Source: Blastocladiella britannica (lineage: Eukaryota > Blastocladiomycota > Blastocladiomycetes > Blastocladiales > Blastocladiaceae). From it: 45,879 nt of DNA. The stretch's first letter is position 1; each line of letters starts with the position of its first letter. Shown piece after piece: positions 10,578 through 20,123 of the stretch. A program made the position numbers and the translations under genes. Below the pieces are notes generated by a model, which saw only the letters and a program-made list of their open reading frames with translations, searched no databases and had not been told where the DNA came from. The stretch lies in assembly GCA_025349905.2 (NCBI GenBank), contig MU624585.1, positions 1 to 45,879 on the forward strand, given 5' to 3'.

Positions 10578-12375
10578 ATGCTGCAGCGTATCACTCTGAA
10601 TTCTCGGCGGCTCTTCTCGTCCGCGCCATTGGCATCGGCCGTCAGCAAGTCAGTCAAGTTCCCACCGCCCAAACCCGCGGCCAAGCCCGTGGCCTTTACA
10701 ACCCATGGAAAGGGCATGCCTCCTCCACCCCGCCGACTGACACGGTTCGACGTCCCGCCTGAGGGCGCACCGGGCGCTCCAACGCGTGCTCCACGGTCGC
10801 AGTACCGCTACCACGCGCTCCGCGAACTTCTGTCGTCGCCCGAGCTCCCTCCATGCAGCGTGGTCTCGTCGCGCGACTTTATCCACAACTCGCTGTACAA
10901 CCCGTACTACGGGTATTTTTCAAAGCAGGCGCGGATCTGGCAAATGCTGGAGCCGATCGATTGCACGGCGTTACCGTCGGCACTCGAGTTTATGAATGCG
11001 GTCGGCGACCAATACGACCGGATTGAAACGCGTCTGGCCGCGGCGGCTTTGAGTACCGATGCTGACGCGTCCGAGGGTGCCAGTAGTAGTGGCGAGGTCG
11101 ACGATATTACGCGTCAGATCTGGCACACGCCCACCGAGCTCTTCAAGGTACACACGCGTCCTTCATGCATGAAATGAAGCATTAACACAATGGAAATAGC
11201 CATGGTACGGCGCGGCCATTGCTCGTCATATCGTGCGTCAACACTTGGGCCGACACGGTTCCACCGAGCCGCTGCGCATCTACGAGGTTGGCGGTGGTAA
11301 CGGCACGTTGATGGCCAATGTACTGGACCATGTGCGCGAGCACCACCCGGCGCTGTACGAGCACGCGCGGTACACGATCATTGAGATTTCCGCGAACCTG
11401 GCCGCCATTCAGCGCAAGACCGCGTCGGACAAAGGGCACACGTCGTGCGTGCACATTGTGAACGAGTCGGTCTTTGGCGACGAGCTCGGCGGTACGAGCA
11501 CGTCTGCTGAGGTGACCGATGACGGGCCGTGCACGGTAATTGCGCTCGAGGTCATTGACAACTTGGCGCACGACGTGGTGCGGTACGATCTGGCGACCCG
11601 CGCACCGTTGCGGGGGATGGTCGCGTCGGACGAGTACGCCGAGTACTCGGAAGAGTACGTGCCAGTGACTGCGGGAGCACCAGCAGCGAATGGAGGACAC
11701 GAGGACGCGGCGCTGGTGCGCGCTCTGGCGCTGCATGCGCACGTCGGCGCCGGCGGCCCAGGACGCGGCGACCCATGGTGGACGGCCACGGCAGCGTTAG
11801 TATCCCCGCGGGTCCGTGCAGCCGCCACCGCCGCGATCCCATTTGCGCCCAACCTCTCGCGCCGAGCCTTTGTCCCCACCAACCTGCTGGTCCTCTTCGA
11901 GACCTTGAAACGGCGGTTCCCGCGCCATTCTCTGGTCATGTCGGATTTCTCGTCCCTGCCCGAAACCACATCTCCGACCGAACGCAACGCGCCCGTAGTG
12001 CAGACGCGGTTCGAACGGTCCATGGTGCCCGTGTCCACGTACCTGGTGCAGCCCGGGTTCTTTGATATCTTTTTCCCGACCGAGTTTGAGACCGCGAGAC
12101 GGATGTACGCGGCGGTGATGCGCGACGAGTATGTGGTTGGGCGGGTGACCGAGGCGGGCGAGCGCGCGATCCGCGATGCGGAGCGAACGGGACGGTCTAT
12201 GCGGGCTGGGTGCCTGGGGGACGTCCTGCCTTCGACTTTTACTGCCTTCCCCGCTTCGGTCTGGTCGCACCGCGCGTTCCTCGAGGCCAATGCGGATCTC
12301 AAGGCCACCACCACGCGGTCGGGCGAGAATCCCATGCTCATGTACTATGAGAATTGCGCAGTCATGACGTCGTGA
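10578..12375 (+). CDS. Mitochondrial SAM-dependent methyltransferase, MidA/NDUFAF7 (DUF185) family
   Basis: Two exons (10578-11147, 11200-12375) encode 581 aa. A basic, Ser-rich N-terminus (MLQRITLNSRRLFSSAP) looks like a mitochondrial presequence. Family hallmarks are SSRDFIHNSLYNPYYGYFSKQ and TPTELFK-PWYGAAIARHIV, restored by splicing. The SAM-binding glycine motif IYEVGGGNGTLMANVLDH and the later EVIDNLAHDVV follow, with C-terminal YLVQPGFFDIFFPT. NDUFAF7 symmetrically dimethylates an arginine of complex I subunit NDUFS2. Fungal YKL162C-like members occur even in species without complex I, so the substrate here is uncertain. The C-terminal part is longer than in bacterial MidA. Confidence 0.88.
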
Positions 12376-12423
12376 CGTTCCTTTTAGCTACAACAATTTA
12401 CACTGTACTCATTTAAACGGACC

Positions 12424-12990
12424 ATGGAGGGACTTCCGGCAATCGTCGTGCGCGACGTACTGACAAACGCGCCTCTGACCGGGTACACGGACGCTGACGC
12501 GCTGACGTGGGCCCAGCTCAAGTCCATCATCGATTCCGGCGCGACCGAGCGTCTTGGTCGCACGCAGTCCGAGCTCGGCCGGTACGCGCGGTGGCGCGAC
12601 TCGATCTTGACCCACCACGCGTCGGTCGAGGCGTACATTTGTGCGACGGTGTTTTCGTCGTCGGGCGATAATCCCGGTGGTCAGCGACGCGTGCTGCGGC
12701 TCAACGATTTCCCGTACAACATTGACGCGCGGATCCAGCACTGGGTGCTGTGGTCGACGGTGCCACTGGAGAAGGCCGAGATTGCGGCGGCCGTTGCGTG
12801 GTGGATGGCGAATGGCATGGACGGCGTGCGGACTTCGGTGGCACTGCCGATGTCGGTAACGGCACTGGTTAAAAACACTGAAAGCAGTATCGAGTGGACG
12901 TACTGGGTCAACCCACCGCACCGGCAGACGATCCCTGGCGTCTGGCACGCGCACATTGTCGTTTCTTCTTCATCCTCCACTATAAATTAA
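12424..12990 (+). CDS. DUF3605 family protein
   Basis: A single exon encodes 188 aa. It shows the layout of the fungal DUF3605 family: a short helical start, LTWAQLKSIIDSG, ERLGRTQSELGRYARWRDSI, a central RVLRLNDFPYNIDARIQHWVLWS block (the NDFPY...H...W signature), and a closing PHRQTIPGVWHAHIVV. The function of the family is unknown. The gene starts 48 bp after the methyltransferase stop. Its TAA is followed at once by the ATG of the next gene, so either the two are bicistronic or the downstream promoter lies inside this ORF. A TATAAAT sequence overlaps its last codons. Confidence 0.8.
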   Translation: MEGLPAIVVRDVLTNAPLTGYTDADALTWAQLKSIIDSGATERLGRTQSELGRYARWRDSILTHHASVEAYICATVFSSSGDNPGGQRRVLRLNDFPYNIDARIQHWVLWSTVPLEKAEIAAAVAWWMANGMDGVRTSVALPMSVTALVKNTESSIEWTYWVNPPHRQTIPGVWHAHIVVSSSSSTIN

Positions 12991-13878
12991 ATGAATACTC
13001 GCGCACCCGCCAACCACTACGAGCGCCGGCTCCGTCAATCGCTGGCAGCAGTGCTCGTGCAAACCACCACGTGGTCGCGGCTCGTTGACGATGGGTTTGT
13101 CGTGTGCAACAAGCTGGTCATGCTGCACTTGACGAAACAGTAAATTCTATTGGCTCTTGGTCTCTGGTTTATTAGCTGAGCAATTACTCGTTGAGAATAT
13201 AGAGCCACGATCGACGACGCCGAGACGCGCGAGTCCACGGCTCCGGTCGCGAAACTGGTGTCCAAATTGAATGGCCTCGAGTCCGAGATGCGCGAGTGGC
13301 ACGACAAGCTAGAGTCCTTGGTTGTCTTGCTGGTATTTCGTATTTTTTTTCTTCCTTGAGTGCGCATCGAGTACTTAGGTGTAAAGTGACAGCAATCGTG
13401 CCTGGTCAAGCTCACGGACGCAGTGGACGCGTCGCTGGTGCAGCTCCTGAATCCAGCACCATCCACTTCACTGGGTACCACTGCAACGGATCCGGTCTGG
13501 ATCGGAGGCATTGTCAAATCCACCGTCCTTTGTGCGTTAGTTCCCATTCTAACTTCCCTTTAAGGCGGTACTCACCCGAATGCAATAACAGCAACCATCG
13601 TGCACGACATTCTGGCCATGCACACGTCCGATTTCGCGCTGAAAATGCAGCTCGTGGGCACCTTGGACTCACTGGTGACCACCTTACCTCCGCTGCCGCT
13701 GCACTCAACCGACGACAACGACCCATTTACACCAGCTGGAGTCGTCTCCACCACTCCCTTTCCGACGCCACTGGACCGCGGCGCGCTCGTATCGCTGCTG
13801 TCGTCTTGGATGTACTCGCCCGGGATCCGACCGGGAACAGTGCAAGAGTTTGGCGAGCTCGTCAAGGCGCTGGGATGA
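12991..13878 (+). CDS. Unknown helical protein, 234 aa, four exons
   Basis: The exons are 12991-13139, 13203-13332, 13393-13531 and 13592-13878, 705 nt in all with consistent phases. The protein begins MNTRAPANHYERRLRQSLA. It has an amphipathic, possibly coiled-coil stretch (KLVSKLNGLESEMREWHDKLESL) and ends in a helical segment (LVSLLSSWMYSPGIRPGTVQEFGELVKALG). No family is recognised. Its start codon abuts the stop of the DUF3605 gene. Its stop is 18 bp from the convergent UBXN7 stop, so the two 3' UTRs must overlap. Confidence 0.65.
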
Positions 13879-13896
13879 ATGAAACCTTTCTTTTTA

Positions 13897-15876
13897 TTAT
13901 TCGAGGGCCATGATCAAGCTCGAGTTACCCAGCCCGCACTCGGCAACAGACCGGTCGAGCCACTCGATGAGGTTCTGGCGGTTAAACTGCAGCGTGAACG
14001 GCACTGCCTGCAACCCGACCCCGGCCACCTCGTCGCGCGTGGCCTTGACGAACCGGAATAGGTCCAGCACGGGCGCATTGAGCGCAATGCGGCGCACCGC
14101 GCGCGCGCCGTCCGGGAACCGCACCTGCACGCGCGTGGTGTTGGGTGCGCCCGCGGCGGGTTCCGGGTCTGACAACGGAGTCGCATACGCAACCTTCATG
14201 TGCGGCGTGGGCTCGGGCTCGGCGACCGCCTGGCCGCCGGCACTGCCCGTGTCGTCGTTCAGTTCGGCCGCGTTAGAGTCCTCGTGGTACGAGTCGGCAT
14301 CGGACATGGACATGTCGTCGTCATTGTCGCTGTCCGAAAGCACCACCACCGCTGCTGCCTTGGCGGGAACGACCGATGGCTTGGGACGCGTGCTCGTCTC
14401 CAGACTAGCCTGAAGCGCCAGCTCGAGCTGCTCTTCCTCCGTCAAGTGCCCGGTCCCACCACTGATCACAGCTGCCGCCGTAGCAGATGGTAGCGATGAG
14501 GCCGAAGACGCAGCCATCCCCGGCGCCGACCCGGCCCCAAACGAGTAGTCGGCCAAGAAATCCGCCAGCTTGTCCACGAACCGTTCTGGGGACTCGAGGT
14601 CGCGCGGCGAGAACACCTTGAACTGCTCGCCCACCAGCGGATCAATGATGGACACGTGCGGCGACGACTGCACGCGGTACGAGACAAAGAACGCGTTGCC
14701 CTCGGCCGAATGCCGCGGAACCTGCACAAAGACAAAGTGGTCGCGGATCAACTCGGCAATCCGCTTGTGCTTCCACAGGTCGCGGTTCAGGCACTGGCAG
14801 GCAAAGTTCTCCGAGTCGTTCAGATCCACCAGCAGCCAGCGCTCGTCCATTTTCGCTTGTGTCCGCGCCTATATTTTTAAAGTGAGAAATGATTGCCAAA
14901 AAAAAAAAAAAAAAGGCGGGGACCCACATTCTCAAATGTGCCCTTGAAGAGGATCTCGGTTGGGGGTCGGAAGAGCTCGGCCAGCCGCGACTCGCGCTCA
15001 GAAAGGTTGGATGGGACGTTGACTTAATATCAAAGTTAAGCGCTTGGATCATACAACTAAAATGGATATGAGCGTGTACCAGCCGAAGTGTCGGACTGTG
15101 CGAACGGGTTAAAGTTCCCCGAGGAAGTAGAAGCAGCAGCAGCAGCGGCAGCAGCACCAGAAGCCGACGGCGCCCAGCTTGGCTCGGAACCGCCACGAGC
15201 ACCGGCAGCACGGCCGCCACGACCGGCAACCATTCGGGCGTAGGCGCGTCCCGCCGAGCCGCCCGCGGATCCATCGCCGCCGCCGCCGCTGCGGCTGCCA
15301 CCCGAGTAGGCCGGCGGTTGGGTTCGCGCGGCGGCAAAGGCAGCCCGGCCCAGTGCCGCGTCGGTTCCAGCACCGCTCGATCCAACCACGGCGGCCATGT
15401 CGTCCTCAATGTCCGAGATTTCCTCATAATCAATGGCGTCGTCCGAGTCGACCTCCATGTCGTCGTCGTTGCCGGCCGAAAAGAAACCGTGGCTGGAGGC
15501 GGGTACGCGTTCCGGGCGGCGGTTCGCTCCCATAATAGGAGCAGAAGAGAAGGGGGTGGTGAATTCGCCAAGGTCGTCGGGGATGGCGGGGCCAAGGGAT
15601 CCGGCCAGCGCGGCCGACATTGACGACGAGGAGGACACAGAGGCTGCCGGGATAGTGTCGTCTGGGAGATCGGCGCCGCCCATATCAAAGTAGAGCGATA
15701 CCGCATTTGCGACGTTGCCGTCGGCGAGCTGTTATTGTTATTTTTTGTTGGTCAATCAGTTTGGTTTGCGACGTGGAGTTGCGTAAACAGCATACCAAGA
15801 GGTACTTGCGGGCCAGGGGTGGCTCTGCAGCCGTCATTTCGACGAATGCGATCACGTTTTCGCTGATATCGGCCAT
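13897..15876 (-). CDS. UBXN7: UBA-UAS-UBX adaptor of p97/Cdc48 (UBXN7/Ubx5 orthologue)
   Basis: Four exons (15876-15796, 15728-15080, 15022-14928, 14868-13897) encode 598 aa. Domains in order: an N-terminal UBA (ISENVIAFVEMTAAEPPLARKYL, GNVANAVSLYFD); a long disordered Ala/Gly/Ser and acidic stretch; the linker RLAELFRPPTEILFKGTFEN; a UAS domain (WLLVDLNDSENFACQCLNRD, HVSIIDP); a UIM (LTEEEQLELALQASLE); another acidic linker; and a C-terminal UBX (RVQVRFPDGARAVRRIALNA ... SSLIMALE). This is the full architecture of UBXN7/Ubx5, which links ubiquitylated substrates and cullin ligases to Cdc48/p97. The usual FPR turn of UBX domains is not obvious here (QAVPFTLQFN instead), so p97 binding may differ. 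Exon 3 is essential for the ELFRPP block. Confidence 0.93.
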
Positions 15877-16176
15877 TATTTTTGGTTCTGAGCGGATGGA
15901 TGGATGAGACCGTGAGACAAGGTCGGTCGGTTCTTTTCTTTCGCTGAATAAAGCTTGATCGGCGACGAGTCCGGGATACGTGATTGGTTGGGCTTTTCAG
16001 TGTCCAGTCAGCTCGCGGTGGAGCTTGCTGAAAGAGAAGCAGCACGTTGATGGATGTGCGATGTGATGAATGGATTCGACGCCATCTTGGCTGTCTTTCG
16101 ACGCTATAAAGTGTCCTCTCGGTCCCCTCCGTCTCCTTTTTGCCTGTTGACACACATATACAAACGCATAAAAGCA
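15877..16176. promoter_or_regulatory. Divergent promoter of UBXN7 and LYS1
   Basis: This 300-bp interval separates the two start codons. A TATAAA at 16105-16110 lies about 67 bp upstream of the LYS1 ATG and is the likely TATA box for LYS1. A pyrimidine-rich stretch (CTCTCGGTCCCCTCCGTCTCC) lies between it and the ATG and may hold the transcription start. No Gcn4-type TGACTC site is seen. For the UBXN7 side I see only AT-rich sequence. Confidence 0.55.
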
Positions 16177-17400
<1,224 letters not shown>

Positions 17401-17474
17401 AGGCACGAAAAACAAATAATACATTTTTTGGTTTGGGTTACTGCCAGTCCTTGTACTTCCGCCGATTTTCTTCT

Positions 17475-18626
17475 TTAGTTGCCAGAGTTTGGTGCAACAA
17501 TGGTCGATGTGCCATTGCCCTGCGACGATGGCACCTCCTTGTTGTCGGCGCCGGGCATGGGGAGGGGCTCAATCTGGATGCCGTAGATGCCAGAGACGGA
17601 GCGTGCGAGAATGCGGTGGAAGCGGGTGGCAAAGTGCCAGTCGTCCCAGAAAATGTGTGCTGCGGGCTGCAGGCACATGGTGAGCTTGTTTGTGTCCTAT
17701 TGGATTTTGGTTGGCGTGTTAGATATTTTCTTACTCAACAAAAAACGAATGAAGAAAATACATACAGGGTCCGTCTGGATGCACGAGTCCGTGTTGGTGA
17801 GCCCTTGGGTCATGGGCTTAGGAATGTTGAACTGCGACGGGTTCTCGAGCGCAGAACGCATCAGTACAAACGTGTCGGCATGGAACACGTCGGAGCCGAA
17901 CCGCGATCCGACCTGCTTGGGCAAGCGCGTGAGCAGGTCGGCCTCGTACGCCAGCACCAGCGACCGGAACATGTCCTGCGCGACCGGGAACCGCTTGAGG
18001 CCCGGGAACACGCTGAGCGACGGCATGCCCATCACCACAATGTGGTGCAGCGGCAGCTTGTACGTGGCGGCAATGTCGTCAATCCGCTTCACAATCGCCA
18101 GTACCGACGACGCGACCGCAGCAGGCGTCGCCGTGGGTGCCGCTGGCGTCGGCTCAAACAGGAAATCGTTCATGCCCGCCCACACAACAAACAGCGTGGC
18201 TGGGGCGCGGCCCGCGGGGACCACCTTCAAGTACTGCTCGTAGATGCCCAGCTGCACGTCCACGCTCTTGGCGACAATGTTGCCGTTGGTGCCCGTGTAC
18301 CCCTTCACCAGCGCGCTGTTGGTGGTGGCACCCGCAAACGCAAAGTTGAGCACGGGGAGCGTGGCCGAGGGCGATGTCGGGTTGAGGAAGTTGGCTAGGT
18401 ACTCGAGCCACATTTGCCCGTTCGAGAACCGGCCATTGTCGTACAGCACCGACGTGCCCGACGGCGGGTACGTGTTGTTGGTCATCTTGAACGTGTTGCC
18501 CGTGTCCGAGTTGTCGTCGCCGAAGACGACCATGCTGTCGAATTTCGGCAGCTGTACGGCGGCAGATGCCAGGACCGCCAGCAAGGCGGCCACGCAGAGC
18601 AGTGTCGATTTTGCGTGGAGTGACAT
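17475..18626 (-). CDS. Secreted GDSL/SGNH-family lipase-like protein with altered nucleophile motif
   Basis: Two exons (18626-17766, 17696-17475) encode 360 aa. A signal peptide (residues 1-23, LLCVAALLAVLASAA) precedes a GDSL fold. Block I reads FGDDNSDTGN (residues 35-44), where active enzymes have FGDSxSDTGN; the nucleophile serine (position 38) is Asp. The other blocks look intact: FAFAGATTNS, VVWAGMNDF (the G.ND oxyanion motif) and C-terminal FWDDWHFATRFH (catalytic Asp and His). It may be a non-catalytic, binding-only relative, or Ser40 may substitute. The family hydrolyses esters outside the cell. The intron starts with GTATGT and ends AATAG. The C-terminus is Ser/Thr/Gly-rich. Confidence 0.88.
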
Positions 18627-18905
18627 GTATACTTTATGTTGAGGTCGAGTTGAAGTGTGTCCGAGGAAGAAGAGTCGAGAAAAGTTGCGGTCCGATTGAA
18701 GATGACAGCAAATGAAGACCAAACGGTTTTCGGGCAGGCGTGACTTGAATACCTTTCCATACTTCCCAAAACAATCTGGTTCCATTTCCCACTCGTATGC
18801 CGCGCTGGATGGTCAAGCGCGTCTTGCACCGCGCGACGCATTGCCTTGACGTTGTGCGCAACTTCCTTGCTGCGCAAAAAGGCACATAAAACGGCAGGGC
18901 AGGCG
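18627..18905. other. Intergenic upstream of the GDSL gene
   Basis: This interval lies between the GDSL start and the stop of the next minus-strand ORF. It holds AT-rich sequence and CTTTTCTC-type pyrimidine tracts on the minus strand. No gene is visible. A 91-codon minus-strand ORF crosses it but has no protein-like features. Confidence 0.5.
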
Positions 18906-19833
18906 TCATGCAGGCGCATGCGACGTTAATGTGCGCTGGTCGGGCTTGTTGTCGAGTTCAGCTCTGTCCCGCTCGGTGCGCGACTCCATCGCCAGGAACA
19001 GCTCCATAAATGACGGCGCTGAAGTGCTCGACAGCGACGGGCGGGTGGCCGCCATGGCCTCTTGCAGAATGGAGTCGGCGCGGCGCCGGTGCTTGGCCGT
19101 CGCGCTGGCCACGGCGGCTTCTGCCCCGAACCCCGCGGCGATTCGTCTAGATTCCGCGGCCAGCTCGCCCGGACTCTTCCCCACGCGGGGAGTGGCGGCA
19201 TTTGCGCTGGTCCCCGCAGTCTTGGGCAGCGCGGGGCGCTTGCTCGGCTGCCCTGCGCGCGGTCCCGCGGTCCCCGTGGCTCGGGGAGCGGCCGGGACGA
19301 GCCGGAAAAACTCCGCGGTGGCGGCCTCTCGACGCTTCCGGCGCAGGTCCTTGCCTTCCCGCAGTAGCTCGGCCGTATCTAGGATCGGCGGTCCGATTCA
19401 CAGTAAGTCAATTGGAAGTCACTGATGCGAATTGATGAATATGGATACCAAGGTCCGGGAGCGCGTACCCGTCTGAGCCGCTGTCGTCGCCCAGGTCCTG
19501 GTCGTTCCCAGCGGCAGGGGTAATCGAGTCATGGGGCGCGACGCAGCAGCACCGGTGGGCGGAGAGCGGACTTGAGGGTAGTCGCCGTCGTGGTGGTCGC
19601 TCTCGTGGTGCTTGTCGTCGAAGTCGTCATCGTTGTGGTCCGCGGTCGCCGTCGTCGCTCGACCCGAGCTCGGCCACTGCGACGGAGGCCTGGATTGAAG
19701 TCATGATCTTCTTCGCCCGCAGGACCTTCGCTGGTAATTCTGCCGTGCCTGCATTACCAAAAACATTCAAAACTCCTTTTCTCAAGAAACGAGGTGATAA
19801 AAAAAAGGAACGTACCAGTCGTCTTGAGCTCAT
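18906..19833 (-). other. Probable gene with unresolved or broken reading frame; nuclear-type charged protein
   Basis: The 3' exon is convincing. Exon 19378-18906 reads DTAELLREGKDLRRKRREAA and continues through an Arg/Lys/Ala-rich region to a helical end (SFMELFLAMESRTERDRAEL). A 70-nt intron (19379-19448) joins it to an acidic segment (GNDQDLGDDSGSDGYALPDL). Upstream, a different frame reads LDNLESLLESLANELKTT, spliced to TAELPAKVLRAKKIMTSIQA and ending in a stop near 19627. A third frame in between reads DDDFDDKHHESDHHDGDY. These look like pieces of one protein, but I cannot join them with standard introns, and the first piece has no in-frame ATG. Either an unusual intron, a sequence error or a decaying gene is present. 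The extent given runs to the first ATG (19833); the first piece begins slightly upstream. Confidence 0.45.
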
Positions 19834-19983
19834 TGGCCAGACTTTCTAACAGTGACTCAAGGTTGTCAAGGGGATACCCCCTTCCACGTCTCTTCTTGGT
19901 GCCAGGAGGCAGAGAAAAGGCGACAGCGGGGGTTGCGAGAATAGAGACGAAAACAGTTGGGGAGAGGAGGGAAAATCAGTCGG

Positions 19984-19991
19984 TATTTATA
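19984..19991 (-). promoter_or_regulatory. TATA-like box for the 18.9-19.9 kb transcript
   Basis: The minus strand reads GGGTATAAATACC here, a strong TATA match, followed by a pyrimidine-rich stretch (TTTTCCCTCCTCTCCCC) about 10-30 bp downstream where transcription could begin. The first downstream ATG is at 19833. This suggests that upstream minus-strand open frames are leader sequence rather than coding. Confidence 0.45.
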
Positions 19992-20123
19992 CCCAGAGCT
20001 TGAGCCTGAGTCAAGCTGTCGAGGAGCAGCGAGAGACAGGTCTCGATGGAAGAAGCGTTTTTTGGAACAGTTTTCTGGGCAGCTTAGCTCCAAGGGCATC
20101 AACGAATGTATGGCACTTCTTTT

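Noticed and set aside
14894..14914. Poly(A) run suggestive of a retrocopy insertion
   Set aside because: It lies inside a UBXN7 intron just after the donor. Similar A/T runs occur in many introns here, with no target-site duplication or inserted gene.
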